From Planctomycetota bacterium (GTDB taxonomy: Bacteria; Planctomycetota; Planctomycetia; Pirellulales; Pirellulaceae), in contig JAPLNI010000026.1 of assembly GCA_026692865.1 (NCBI GenBank), positions 94,395-158,394 on the forward strand: a stretch of DNA of 64,000 bases, read 5' to 3'. A model generated the notes under the pieces. The model did not search any database, was not told the origin of the DNA, and was given only the letters and a program-made list of their open reading frames with translations. This document shows positions 9,370-18,867 of this stretch, one piece after another. The number at the start of each line of letters is the position of its first letter. Position 1 is the stretch's first letter. Made by a program: the position numbers and the translations under genes.

Positions 9370-10173
9370 TTATCGACGAAGATTTGCAATTTGCTGCAAG
9401 ATCTGGTCACCAGCCTGAATTGCTTGCGAGTTCAACTCGAATCCACGTTGAGTTGTAATTAGATCAATCAGTTCTTTGACGGGCTCGACATTCGACGCTT
9501 CTAAGGAGCGTTGTCGAAAGACGCCCAGACCATTAGTACCAGCTGGTTGAAGGTTTGCAGCGCCCGAGGCATCGGTTTGCATGTACATATTTTCTCCCAT
9601 TTTCAATAATCCATCAGGATTAATAAAACTCGCCAGCTGCATTTCGCCTTGCTGCTGGAGCTCGACCGTCCCTGGAAGCCGGGTCATGACTTGTCCATTG
9701 GAATTAATAACAACGGCAGTCGCTTCAGGTGGAATAGTAACGGGCGGTTCGAGCAATCGACCTGTTTGAGCAGAACCGATGACGAGCTGACCATTCGCGT
9801 TGACGTTTAGATTACCGGCACGCGTGTAAAAGAAGTTTTGCGTGACCGGGTCTTGAACTTGTAGAAATCCGGGGCCTTCAATCGCGACGTCAAGATCTCG
9901 TCCGGTATCTTGGAGTGTGCCTTGTCGATAGTCAGATTGTGTACTTTGAACACGCGCACCCATCCCTACTTCGATACCGGTGGGTGTGGGGTTTTGCTGA
10001 GCGTCAAGCTGCCCGGGATAGGTTTCATTGCGATACAGAAGATCTTCGAAGTTGGCACGATCGCGTTTGAAGGCGGTTGTATTGATGTTGGCTAAATTAT
10101 TGGCGATCACGTCCAGCTTGGTCTGCATCGCATCCATGCCAGTCGCTGCTGTGTAAAGAGTCTGTACGCTCAT
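9370..10173 (-). CDS. flgG: Flagellar distal rod protein FlgG
   Basis: 267 residues, close to the usual FlgG length. It begins with the rod-protein N-terminus SVQTLYTAATGMDAMQ and the motif VIANNLANINTTAFKRDR, has the middle-domain pattern DLDVAIEGPGFLQVQDP and FYTRAGNLNVNANGQLV, and ends with the matching C-terminal helix (GFELNSQAIQAGDQILQQI). The paired N- and C-terminal helices form the coiled coil of the distal rod. It follows flgF by 39 bases and precedes flgA on the same strand, the order expected for a basal-body operon. Confidence 0.96.
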   Translation of the reverse strand: MSVQTLYTAATGMDAMQTKLDVIANNLANINTTAFKRDRANFEDLLYRNETYPGQLDAQQNPTPTGIEVGMGARVQSTQSDYRQGTLQDTGRDLDVAIEGPGFLQVQDPVTQNFFYTRAGNLNVNANGQLVIGSAQTGRLLEPPVTIPPEATAVVINSNGQVMTRLPGTVELQQQGEMQLASFINPDGLLKMGENMYMQTDASGAANLQPAGTNGLGVFRQRSLEASNVEPVKELIDLITTQRGFELNSQAIQAGDQILQQIANLRR

Positions 10174-10212
10174 TGACTTGTTCCAATCAAAAGATTCGTT
10201 TTAGATTTGTAG

Positions 10213-10965
10213 TTATTCTTTAAGCAATCTTCCAACAAGATTTCCGTACGCTTGATCTTGATGCTGCATCATGCGCAGGTTGGCTTCATACAATCGTGTC
10301 GATTCGATCAGCTCCATCATGGCCGATGTTGGGACAACGGCTGACTTTTCCAGGTGTCCCGATACCACATTCCGCTCGTTGGGAGCAACAGGATCTACAG
10401 TCGCAAGCGAACGAAATAAGTTGTCTCCAACGCGAGAGAGATCGCCCGGCTCTTTGGGAGCCACAATCATCAATGTCCTAGACTCGCCAGCTTGCTGAAT
10501 CTCTCCATTGTCACGCGAATTGAAGGGTAGTCGCGGATCGATTCGAATCGGATTTCCGTCGGATGCTAGAACTGGATCGCCATTGGTGGTTGTAAGCGTT
10601 CCTGATGAATCAAAGAGAAAATTACCAGCACGAGTCAGCAGTTGCTCTTCGCCACGCTGAACAACGAAAAAGCCCGAGTTGTTGTTGATAGCGAAATCAG
10701 TCTTGCTTCCGGTTTGTTCGATCGGCCCCTGATCCATCATGGTCTTGTTGGGCTTGATGGCGACTCCGCCACCGATGTCATCGATTCCGCCAGTGCCCGG
10801 AGAAACCATTCCTTGCTCAATCGCTTCGCTATGACGAGCTTGGAGCATCGCAAGATGAGGCTTGAAACCTGGGGTGTTCACATTCGCGAGATTATGGCTC
10901 AGAACTTCCAAGCGATGATTCTGAGCATTCGCACCAGCGGCTGACAAATAGATTCCGTACGCCAT
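10213..10965 (-). CDS. flgF: Flagellar basal-body rod protein FlgF-like
   Basis: 250-residue rod-family protein with the N-terminal motif GIYLSAAGANAQNHRLEVLS followed by HNLANVNTPGFK, a middle DFAINNNSGFFVVQ and LLTRAGNFLFDSSGTL, and a C-terminal helix (MMELIESTRLYEANLRMM). The shorter middle domain and its position before flgG support FlgF, although FlgG-type paralogues cannot be excluded. The ATG at 10965 (MAYGIYLSAAG) matches family N-termini; an in-frame start 21 bases upstream would add MVVGCCF. It is the first gene of the flagellar run. Confidence 0.88.
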   Translation of the reverse strand: MAYGIYLSAAGANAQNHRLEVLSHNLANVNTPGFKPHLAMLQARHSEAIEQGMVSPGTGGIDDIGGGVAIKPNKTMMDQGPIEQTGSKTDFAINNNSGFFVVQRGEEQLLTRAGNFLFDSSGTLTTTNGDPVLASDGNPIRIDPRLPFNSRDNGEIQQAGESRTLMIVAPKEPGDLSRVGDNLFRSLATVDPVAPNERNVVSGHLEKSAVVPTSAMMELIESTRLYEANLRMMQHQDQAYGNLVGRLLKE

Positions 10966-11502
10966 GAAGCAGCAACCCACAACCATTCTTCATAAATACG
11001 AATGAACAGTTGATTCGATTAGTTTTCGCTCCCCTGCAAACTACAACCGATACATTGCTGAATACAGTACGAAAGATCGTTGATCGAGCGAAAGAGCAAT
11101 ACAAATCGATTTTTGATCTGCAGTAGCGATCGATGTGTTTTGAATACACTTAAATTATAAGACGCACCGAAAAGCCCCGAGGCGTGGAGGCATTCTTGAA
11201 GAATAAGTCTCGCAAAGAAAAATCTCACAACGCCCGTATTTCAACAGCCCGGGGCGAGTTCAATAGAGCTGGACAATTAGGTAGCTGGACAATCGCGTAC
11301 AACGAAACTGGGCCTGGTGCCCACGTGTCGCGACAGGTCTGGTGTGCTAAAAACGCAAGCTCTCCCTCCTTAGGCTTTATGACCCTCAAATGAGCAAAGG
11401 CACGAAGTTTTTGACTTTGGCCTTGTTGATGCGGGCCTTGATTATCAATGGATGAGGATCGAGGGAGGAAAATCATTCCTTTTACAACTTTACCCGCATC
11501 GC
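10966..11502. other. Intergenic region upstream of the flagellar operon
   Basis: About 540 bases between flgF and the hybrid kinase stop, both on the minus strand. It must hold the flagellar operon promoter, but I could not recognise a sigma-28 or sigma-54 site. A 10-base palindrome TGTCGCGACA lies near 11326-11335. An open minus-strand frame (11225-11476) has no recognisable domain. Confidence 0.4.
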
Positions 11503-14500
11503 TTAAGCGGTAGTCGGGCTAACGCTTTTTTGTGCAAGCTCAAGAATGCTAACAAGCTCGTAGACAGATTCTTGGATAGCTAAAAGTTCGGATTCGGTTG
11601 GATTTGCTTTCGATTTTACTTTGGCTTCCACCTTGGATGCTGATGCACTTATAATTGGAAATCCAAAGCCTCCGCCAGAGCCCTTAAGCTGATGGGCCAA
11701 CCGGCCAAGTTGCTCGTAGTTTCGAGTCTCGAGTGAGCTTTTAATATCGGAAACAGTTCCTTCAAACGATGCAATGTATTCGTCTAATAGCTCGACCATA
11801 TCAGGGTCATCCGCAAATTCGCTCGTATAAAGTTGAGATGTGTCGGGCTGGGACTGTTTGAACATTTTAATCCACCTTTCGCAAGTAGTGATCAGTAACC
11901 GTTGGTCTATAGGTTTGGTGAGGTGAGCGTTACAACCGGCGGCTTTGCTTTTGTCGGCATCGCTACTCATGGCGTGCGCCGTTAATGCGAGTATCGGAAG
12001 CTTGCAGCCCTTTTCACGCAGCAATCGTATCGAAGTCAGGCCATCCATAACCGGCATCTGAATATCGGAGATGATCAGATCGAACGGAACAGGATTTAAA
12101 AGTGGACCGTCTAGTGTTCCATCTGTCGTCAATGATTCTACGGCCAGCTTTCCATTCTCAGCAAAGGCTACTGTCGCTCCCGCTTTTTTGAGATGGAACG
12201 AGATTAACCGCCTATTATCAACACCATCTTCCGCGAGCAAGATTCGCATCCCGGCAAGTATATTTGTATTGGATTCGGTCTTCGCGGGTTCTGCAGTCGA
12301 CATCGCTTTCCTGCCCCGATTAAATTCGATCATCGGCGTTCCCTCTTTACAGTTCGTTTTGACGCGAGCCGTAAACTTACTTCCATTACCATACTTGGTC
12401 TCCAAAGTCATACTGCCACCTAACATCTCCGCGAGCGTCTTGCTGATGCGAAGCCCCAGCCCACTCCCACCGAACCTTCTGGTGGTCGATGCGTCAGCCT
12501 GTTCAAAGGAACCAAACAAACGGCCAACCTGCTCCGGTTTAATACCGATCCCAGAGTCGATGACCAACATCATAAGTTGACTTGGCTCTGCAGGATCAAT
12601 TCCAACCTCGATTTTCACTCCGCCTCGATCCGTAAACTTAATTGCGTTTCCAACTAGATTGTCTAATATCTGTCTGACACGTGTTGGGTCGCTTTGGATC
12701 GTTTTTGGAATTGCGCTTACAAATTCGGCGATGAGCGTTAGTCCCTTTGCCTTGGCCTTCACTTCCATCACGGTCATGACGTCATTAACGATCTTGATTG
12801 GGTCGGTATCGATCTGCTCGACCACCATTTTTTCAGCTTCGATCTTTGATATGTCAAGAATATCGTTGATGATCGACAACAGGTGTTCACCATTTCTTTT
12901 TATGGTGTCGACGTATTCAAATTGTTTTGGAAAACGTTTTGCATCGCTTTCTTCGGCAAGCAAGTCTGCGAAACCGAGGATCGCAGTCATCGGAGTGCGA
13001 ATCTCGTGGCTCATGTTGGCAAGGAATTCACTCTTGGCAAGATTCGATGATTCAGCTTGCTTGCGAGCGTTTTTAAGAGCTGTGATATCTGCGCGAAGTG
13101 CGAAGTAGCCACGCGTTTTCCTAGCCTCGTCGAACAGCGGTGCAATGGTCGTATCAACCCAGTAGAGCCTCCCGCTCTTGGAGCGGTTACATATCTCGCC
13201 GCGCCAAACGCCACCATTGGCGACGGTCTTATACATGTCTTGCCACATAGACTTCGGGTGTATTTCCGAATTCAATATGCGGTGATTTTTTCCGATTAAT
13301 TCCTCTCTTGAGTAACCACTTATCTCGCAGAAAGAATCGTTTGCATAAACAATTGCGCCCGTCACGTCGGTCTCAGCGACGATCGCGTGCTCGTCGACGA
13401 TTAAACGGTAGACATCTAAGTACGAGGTTGCTTTCTTTAGTGAGGCTTCTGCCAATTGACGCGCCTCCAAGTCAACCTGCAACCGGTCATTTAGGTCTTT
13501 CAACTGGCTTTCATTTTGTTTTCGAAGTGTAATGTCCCGAACGGTCGTCTGCTGAACCAAACGACCATCGAGTTCGAACGCGCTCAAAACCACCTCGGCG
13601 GGGAAAACCGAACCATCTGCTCGCCGATAGATCCATTCGAATCGACTCTCACCATCAGCGGCGGCGATAGTAGAGTGCCATGCAAGCTTTTCAATTGATT
13701 CGCTTCCATCGCTTTGCAGTCGCGGTGTAAGATCTTCAAACTTTAGTTTTAGAAATTCCTCCCGATTGCCAACGCCAAATAGCTGAAGAGTCTTTTCGTT
13801 ACAGTCAAAAAAACCCGTTTTATCCGATAGCATGATGGCGTCGCTGGAGCGCTCGTAGATGCGACGAAACTTCGACTGAGCATTGGTGAGACGGTTCTCA
13901 GAAACCTTCCGTTGAGTTATATCTTCATGTGCTACGACAACATAATTATTACTGCAACATTGAAAGATAGTCACAGTTAATTTGAACCATCGATGTTCAA
14001 TGTCATTGCGAAAAGGGAGCTCCATTTGAAAATCGGTCTCCAAACCTTCGATAACTTTACGAATTCCTGTCGCTGCCAATAGAAATTCGCTGCTAGATTT
14101 ACAGGTTCGTCGTTCAATAATATCTAAATAGTTAACCCCGACCACTAAATGAGATTCCTGGTTTAGGATTTCACGGGTGAAGTCTGGCCATCTTGCATTT
14201 ACATGGATAATCATTCCGTTACTGTCGAGAATGGCTATGTGTGCGGGGATCGCATTGAAGGCTGCTTCGCGGAGTTGGCTTTCCAAAGTACCTTCACCGA
14301 TCTTTACTTCTGACGGCACTCTATGTGTTGTACCTAAGAACGCTTGGGCAACTGCAATACAAATGAGTCCAAGGAATAGACCCAGTATTAATGTCATTCC
14401 CAAGACGTCGCGATGCAATCCGATGACATGCGCAAGCTCATTGCTAAACATGTAGCTAACGCTATACGCGAATACCAACCCCAAAACCTGAGAGAGTATC

Positions 14501-14562
14501 AGTAGCCATTGCTTTTGGCTCCGGCGAGTCTCTGCAGGCTCAGCGGGTTGAGTACTCTTCAT
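11503..14562 (-). CDS. Hybrid sensor histidine kinase with PAS, receiver and HPt domains
   Basis: 1019 residues. In order: two membrane helices (residues about 20-38 and 54-76), three PAS-type sensor modules (about 96-220, 230-350 and 380-500, the last with ISGYSREELIGKNHRIL), a HisKA domain with SHEIRTP and phospho-acceptor His519, a HATPase domain (N box NLVGNAIKF near 635-643, G1 DSGIGI, G2 GGSGLGL), a receiver with IISDIQMPVMDG and Asp833, and a C-terminal HPt with HQLKGSGG and His957. This is a complete phosphorelay in one inner-membrane protein. Its ligand and output are unknown; the lone receiver at 15080 is a possible partner. It is transcribed alone. Confidence 0.93.
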   Translation of the reverse strand: MKSTQPAEPAETRRSQKQWLLILSQVLGLVFAYSVSYMFSNELAHVIGLHRDVLGMTLILGLFLGLICIAVAQAFLGTTHRVPSEVKIGEGTLESQLREAAFNAIPAHIAILDSNGMIIHVNARWPDFTREILNQESHLVVGVNYLDIIERRTCKSSSEFLLAATGIRKVIEGLETDFQMELPFRNDIEHRWFKLTVTIFQCCSNNYVVVAHEDITQRKVSENRLTNAQSKFRRIYERSSDAIMLSDKTGFFDCNEKTLQLFGVGNREEFLKLKFEDLTPRLQSDGSESIEKLAWHSTIAAADGESRFEWIYRRADGSVFPAEVVLSAFELDGRLVQQTTVRDITLRKQNESQLKDLNDRLQVDLEARQLAEASLKKATSYLDVYRLIVDEHAIVAETDVTGAIVYANDSFCEISGYSREELIGKNHRILNSEIHPKSMWQDMYKTVANGGVWRGEICNRSKSGRLYWVDTTIAPLFDEARKTRGYFALRADITALKNARKQAESSNLAKSEFLANMSHEIRTPMTAILGFADLLAEESDAKRFPKQFEYVDTIKRNGEHLLSIINDILDISKIEAEKMVVEQIDTDPIKIVNDVMTVMEVKAKAKGLTLIAEFVSAIPKTIQSDPTRVRQILDNLVGNAIKFTDRGGVKIEVGIDPAEPSQLMMLVIDSGIGIKPEQVGRLFGSFEQADASTTRRFGGSGLGLRISKTLAEMLGGSMTLETKYGNGSKFTARVKTNCKEGTPMIEFNRGRKAMSTAEPAKTESNTNILAGMRILLAEDGVDNRRLISFHLKKAGATVAFAENGKLAVESLTTDGTLDGPLLNPVPFDLIISDIQMPVMDGLTSIRLLREKGCKLPILALTAHAMSSDADKSKAAGCNAHLTKPIDQRLLITTCERWIKMFKQSQPDTSQLYTSEFADDPDMVELLDEYIASFEGTVSDIKSSLETRNYEQLGRLAHQLKGSGGGFGFPIISASASKVEAKVKSKANPTESELLAIQESVYELVSILELAQKSVSPTTA

Positions 14563-15079
14563 GCGGTCGCTCGAAAAAATGTGACGAAAAAAGTTGGACC
14601 ACGAGATTTCAGATCCTTTGAAACGCGGTGGCAGCAGTCATGGAGAGATTACGATGCCCCCACTAGATATAGATCGCGATGTTGTTCATGCCGCGAAGAC
14701 CAAATCAAGAAATGATTAGGATTCGGCATTCCGAGAAGCTCTTGCACACATATGCCGAATTTGCGGCCTAGCGAACACTCGTTTCGGCTACCCGTCTTTT
14801 AACCGGGAAATCGCTGAAAAGCCTACTTTTATTCAAAGTAAGATTAAAAAACATTAAGAGATCCGCTTAGTCTTACTTTTTTATTCGACAGTCTCAGATA
14901 ATTGACCTACTGTTTTGTTAGTCGATGGACAATTTGATTCTATGCGAGCTATCGACATGACGTTCGCAGAACAAAGATCATCGGTTTTTATTTTGTGTAA
15001 ATCGTAGCTGTAAACTTGTTCAGAGTACACAAGAAGGCTGGCTCACTTTTAGGAACACAGTACTTACTCAGGTCACTCT
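14563..15079. other. Divergent intergenic region with an AT-rich hairpin
   Basis: 517 bases between the divergent hybrid kinase and response regulator genes, so promoters for both are expected here. The hairpin at 14835-14882 is the only clear structure. I see no gene. Confidence 0.5.
14835..14882 (+). terminator. Terminator-like hairpin in a divergent promoter region
   Basis: AAAGTAAGATTAA (14835-14847) pairs with TTAGTCTTACTTT (14867-14879), a 13-pair stem with one GU and a 19-base loop. It is followed by a T-rich run. On the plus strand it has the form of an intrinsic terminator, yet no upstream plus-strand gene is seen. Confidence 0.45.
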
Positions 15080-15523
15080 ATGAAGTATGAAAAAACGGTC
15101 TTACACGTTGATGATGATCCAGCGATCCTCCGATTGGTCGCCAAGGCGTTGACCAAGCACGGGGTGCAAGTCATTTCCGTTTCGAAACCAGCCGAGGCGA
15201 TTAGTCAACTTTTTCATACAGGTGCACGAGTTGTTCTCCTGGATATTGACATGCCCGACAAAGATGGGCTTACTCTCTTGGCAGAAATTAAAAAGCATGA
15301 CGCCGGTATCCAGGTGATCATGTGTACTGGAATGGTTTCGATGGGAACCGTTCTCCAGTCAATATCATTGGGTGCTGAGGGCTGCGTCTTCAAGCCCATC
15401 CAGGATTTTGGCAGACTTACCGAGTCTGTTGATCGTGCGTTTGAAAAAATCGACCGTTGGTGGATCTCGCTCCATCAGTGGATGGAAAACACTACAGCAG
15501 CGGAAAAAGTTGGTTGCAACTAA
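15080..15523 (+). CDS. Single-domain response regulator (receiver protein)
   Basis: 147-residue CheY-like receiver with no output domain. The acidic pocket is VDDDP (residues 10-14), the phospho-acceptor is Asp55 in LLDIDMPDKDG, the Thr position is in IMCTGM and the conserved Lys is in FKPI. About 25 residues follow the receiver. It lies divergently from the hybrid kinase at 11503-14562 and could receive phosphate from it; that pairing is inferred from position only. Such lone receivers act by protein-protein contact, for example on flagellar or pilus machinery. Confidence 0.9.
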   Translation: MKYEKTVLHVDDDPAILRLVAKALTKHGVQVISVSKPAEAISQLFHTGARVVLLDIDMPDKDGLTLLAEIKKHDAGIQVIMCTGMVSMGTVLQSISLGAEGCVFKPIQDFGRLTESVDRAFEKIDRWWISLHQWMENTTAAEKVGCN

Positions 15524-15544
15524 CGATCCGCCGTGAGCCTCAGG

Positions 15545-15573
15545 CGTTCGGAAGGTATGACTTCCTGACGAAC
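15545..15573. terminator. Hairpin between convergent genes
   Basis: GTTCGGAAG and CTTCCTGACGAAC form a bulged stem of about nine pairs in the 61-base gap between the plus-strand receiver and the minus-strand reductase. No clear U-run follows, so a terminator role is inferred mainly from its position. Confidence 0.3.
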
Positions 15574-15584
15574 ATCATCTGAGC

Positions 15585-16718
15585 CTAAGTTGCCATTTGA
15601 TCTCGAACAGGAAAATCCGTGTATCCTGCGGCAGTCGGTGCGGACCACACAGCAGTATCTGCGGGGGGATTTAACTCCCAGCCACCCGTGAATCGCTCGA
15701 CAAGATCAGGATTGCTTAAGAACGGACGACCGAACGCAATGAGGTCAGCATTCCTTGATACGATTGCTTCTTCAGCGGACTCTTGCGTATAGCCGCAATT
15801 TCCCATCAGCGGCCCATCGAAAACACTTCGAAATTCAGAGAGCAACATCGGGCTCCCTTGTTCGTGAAATCCAAACGCAAGGCCGTCTATTACGTGCAAA
15901 TAAGACAACCCGAGCTTGTTCAACTGAGATGCGAAGTACGTAAACGACTCTCGAAAATCTACGGAACCCATATCGTTGAAGCTTCCGTTAGGTGACAACC
16001 GAACACCAACCCGAGAGGGCTCCCAAACGGTAAATACTGCTTCGATAATCTCTTTAAGAAATCGAAAACGGTTTACTTCGCTTCCGCCATATATGTCTGC
16101 TCTGTGGTTTGTCTTTGATTGCATAAATTGATCGATTAAGTATCCATTAGCGGCATGGATTTCAACTCCATCAAATCCAGCTGCTTTCGCTCTTTCAGTT
16201 GCGCGGCGATAGTCTTCTACAACCACTTTTATTTCATCAATCTCCAGCGGTCGCGGCACTTCATAAGCTTGTTTCCCTGCGGGGGTATGTATGTAGTCTC
16301 CAACGATCTTCATAGCCGAAGCTGACACCGGTAGTTGTCCGTCGTGGAAACTGCTATGCGACGCGCGGCCACAGTGCCATAGCTGCATGAAGATTGGAGT
16401 TCCACGCTTGCGAAGCGCACTTGTGATCTTAAGCCAACCTTCCACCTGGGCTTCGTTATATATCCCAGGAGTATCGACCCAGCCAAGACCTTGCTCAGAA
16501 ATCGCAGTCGCTTCGGAAATGATCAAACCTGCAGATGCACGCTGCGTGTAGTACTCAACCATCATATCGTTTGGGATTCGAGCGCTCCCCGCACGGCCTC
16601 GAGTCAATGGCGCCATCACGACGCGATTTTTCAACTTCAAGCCATGCAAAGAGAAAGGCGAAAGCAACTCCCGTGACGCAGGAGTAGGCGTTGCGGCATT
16701 CATCGTGATATCCATCAA
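15585..16718 (-). CDS. Old Yellow Enzyme-family NADH:flavin oxidoreductase
   Basis: 377-residue FMN-dependent reductase of the OYE/NemA group, about the usual length. Visible features are the first strand KNRVVMAPLTRGRA, IFMQLWHCGRASH, the active-site pair in EIHAANGYLIDQF (His and Asn), the downstream segment VGVRLSPNGSF and the phosphate-binding end NADLIAFGRPFLSNPDL. These enzymes reduce activated alkenes, nitroesters or related electrophiles with NAD(P)H; the physiological substrate is usually unknown. Three in-frame ATGs lie within the first six codons, so the exact start is uncertain. It is a single gene, divergent from the secretin gene across about 240 bases. Confidence 0.9.
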   Translation of the reverse strand: MMDITMNAATPTPASRELLSPFSLHGLKLKNRVVMAPLTRGRAGSARIPNDMMVEYYTQRASAGLIISEATAISEQGLGWVDTPGIYNEAQVEGWLKITSALRKRGTPIFMQLWHCGRASHSSFHDGQLPVSASAMKIVGDYIHTPAGKQAYEVPRPLEIDEIKVVVEDYRRATERAKAAGFDGVEIHAANGYLIDQFMQSKTNHRADIYGGSEVNRFRFLKEIIEAVFTVWEPSRVGVRLSPNGSFNDMGSVDFRESFTYFASQLNKLGLSYLHVIDGLAFGFHEQGSPMLLSEFRSVFDGPLMGNCGYTQESAEEAIVSRNADLIAFGRPFLSNPDLVERFTGGWELNPPADTAVWSAPTAAGYTDFPVRDQMAT

Positions 16719-16955
16719 AAACTCGATCTTGGTTGCGTAGTAAGAAGAACCGCTTTTCGCCAGGTACTCTAAACTTTCGATATTATAACGGCCATGCCCT
16801 CAATTCCCAACCGTTCAAAAGCGCAAGCCACTACCGAACCGGAAGATAGGAAAACTGGGCGATCTAAACCGGTTTTATCAAAGATACTACCTGTTCCGCA
16901 TTTAATCGACGATATACCTATCACGCGAACTTCCTGAATCAGCATTGAAAGTGTC

Positions 16956-18743
16956 ATGTCCTCAATCGCAATCAGACATCACAAAGTCGTCTACTCGCCC
17001 TGCGAAGTAGTCACACTATCTGTCTTCGTTTTGTTGTTTTTCGCAATCTGTCCCGTGGCTCAGCACGCGTCGGCACAAGACCCGCTCGCCGAGCAACTCC
17101 TCAGTAACCCCAGCGTACTACCAAGCCCACAACAGGTGCCTTCGAATCCAAAACTACAAGCGACGGTTTTGCCGCTTGCACCGCTGCAGAACGACCCGAA
17201 GGATCGCGTCTCGATTCAAAGCAATCTGGACCAGATTACCCTTGTAACTCGAGATGCTCCGCTATCGACAGTTCTCTCGATGATCGCCGAACAACAGGGA
17301 TTAAACATCGTCACAGGTGAAGATGTTAGTCAGCAGGTAAACGTAACACTCAACAACGTACGTCTGGTCGATGCGTTAGACGCTATCCTTGCAGTCCATG
17401 GCTATACTTGGACACGCCAGAACAATATCGTGATCATTTCCAGCATGAGTAGCGAACGAAAGACTTCACCGGCCGTTCAGGGTCGAATGATCCGTGTTTT
17501 TGAACTCAATTACATCCTTGCGAGCGATGTGGATAGGGTTGTGAAGGGACTGATGTCACCACTTGGACAATCCTTCATCAACCAAACAAGTACAAAAGAG
17601 CAACGCAATGCACACGAGCAGTTGGTCGTCGAAGACCTCCCTCCCTACGTCGATCGGATCGCGGAGTACATCGCTCAGGTCGATTCCATGCCCCGTCAAG
17701 TAGTCGTCGAAGCGAACATCCTCCAAGTCACGCTTACCGACAACAATCGCCACGGAGTCAACTTTAATCAGCTGGCTCGAATCAGCAATACGAACATCAA
17801 CTTTGAAACAATGGGACTTGCCACCGGTACTGCCCCAGCCTCGGCACTAAGAGTCGAAGGCTCTGACCTAACAAGTTTGATTGATTTACTAAAGACCACT
17901 AACGATACAAAGACCCTTGCTTCTCCAAAGGTAGCAGTACTCAATGGCCAGCAAGCAAGAATCTCTGTTGGCGGTCAACTGGGATACCTACTTACGACAG
18001 CGACTAATACCAGCACCTTGCAAAGTGTTAGCTTTCTTCCCTACGGTGTCGTACTAGACGTGACACCGATTATTACCGATGATGGCCGAGTGTTAATGAC
18101 TGTTATGCCGCAAGTTTCAACAGCTCGCATCAATCCAACCTCGAAACTGCCCGAGAGCGAATCGACCGAAGTTTCGACCACAGTCATGTTATCGGAAGGT
18201 CAAGCGATCATTATCGGCGGTCTCATTAAAGAAACGAGCAACGACGGACAGAACAAGATCCCATTCTTTGGTGACTTATGGGTAGTGGGTAGGCTCTTTC
18301 AAAGTCGCAATCGCCTTCGCGAACGCAACGAGATTATCGTCACGCTCTTGCCTCGTATTGTCAGACCGGGCGACTACTGTGCATTTGGATCCGAAGAAGA
18401 TCATGCTCAAGCGACCACTCCACTGCTTGACCGCAATATTAACCCAATCGATCGAAGCCATTGGGAAGGTTTGTTACCAGACGCATCGCAGCGCCGCGTA
18501 CACGGGAATTGGTTTCGAAGATCGAAAACGGATACTTCGGTACCAACACCAGACGGTTCCATCCCCGTGGCAGTCGAGACACAATTCATGGGCCCCCTCT
18601 ACCCGGGCAGTTTGCCTGCGAATCAACAAGGCCAGTTAGCTTTTCCATCAGACGCGTTGCCTGCGCCGCAAGGCATGGTCCGGACGGTCCCAGTCCCGAC
18701 GGTCCCAACGGAGAATCCCCAGCCTTGGAAACTTGCGCCGTAG
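16956..18743 (+). CDS. Type II/IV secretion secretin (GspD/PilQ-like)
   Basis: 595-residue outer-membrane channel subunit. A signal peptide covers residues about 18-41 (ending QHASAQ). An STN/N0-like module follows at about 90-160 (LSMIAEQQGLNIVTGEDVS), then an N-domain with VVVEANILQV, and the secretin barrel domain from about residue 320: LASPKVAVLNGQQARISVGG, VTPIITDDGRVLM, IIIGGLIKE near 417 and PFFGDLWVVGRLF. The C-terminal 100 residues are Pro-rich and probably disordered. It lies near two operons encoding pilus/T2SS inner-membrane and pseudopilin parts, so it is probably their outer-membrane pore. Confidence 0.92.
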   Translation: MSSIAIRHHKVVYSPCEVVTLSVFVLLFFAICPVAQHASAQDPLAEQLLSNPSVLPSPQQVPSNPKLQATVLPLAPLQNDPKDRVSIQSNLDQITLVTRDAPLSTVLSMIAEQQGLNIVTGEDVSQQVNVTLNNVRLVDALDAILAVHGYTWTRQNNIVIISSMSSERKTSPAVQGRMIRVFELNYILASDVDRVVKGLMSPLGQSFINQTSTKEQRNAHEQLVVEDLPPYVDRIAEYIAQVDSMPRQVVVEANILQVTLTDNNRHGVNFNQLARISNTNINFETMGLATGTAPASALRVEGSDLTSLIDLLKTTNDTKTLASPKVAVLNGQQARISVGGQLGYLLTTATNTSTLQSVSFLPYGVVLDVTPIITDDGRVLMTVMPQVSTARINPTSKLPESESTEVSTTVMLSEGQAIIIGGLIKETSNDGQNKIPFFGDLWVVGRLFQSRNRLRERNEIIVTLLPRIVRPGDYCAFGSEEDHAQATTPLLDRNINPIDRSHWEGLLPDASQRRVHGNWFRRSKTDTSVPTPDGSIPVAVETQFMGPLYPGSLPANQQGQLAFPSDALPAPQGMVRTVPVPTVPTENPQPWKLAP

Positions 18744-18802
18744 TACGATTTCTATTTCGCAAATCTAGTTTAAAGATTGGGGTTCGTTTTGAAGTGGCTT
18801 AA

Positions 18803-18844
18803 GCTTCCAGCCTGAGTAGTGAGCCGGAATCACAGGCTGGAAGC
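18803..18844. terminator. Bidirectional hairpin between convergent genes
   Basis: GCTTCCAGCCTG (18803-18814) and CAGGCTGGAAGC (18833-18844) form a perfect 12-pair stem with an 18-base loop. It sits between the plus-strand secretin and the minus-strand tip-like gene. There is no long U-run. It may be a terminator or a dispersed palindrome. Confidence 0.6.
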
Positions 18845-18867
18845 CTATGTCACATGAAAGCCAACAT

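Noticed and set aside
11225-11476. 83-codon minus-strand frame between flgF and the hybrid kinase
   Set aside because: Not recognisable and not supported by context; probably chance.
16769-16957. 62-codon minus-strand frame between the reductase and secretin genes
   Set aside because: It lies in the divergent promoter region and has no motif.
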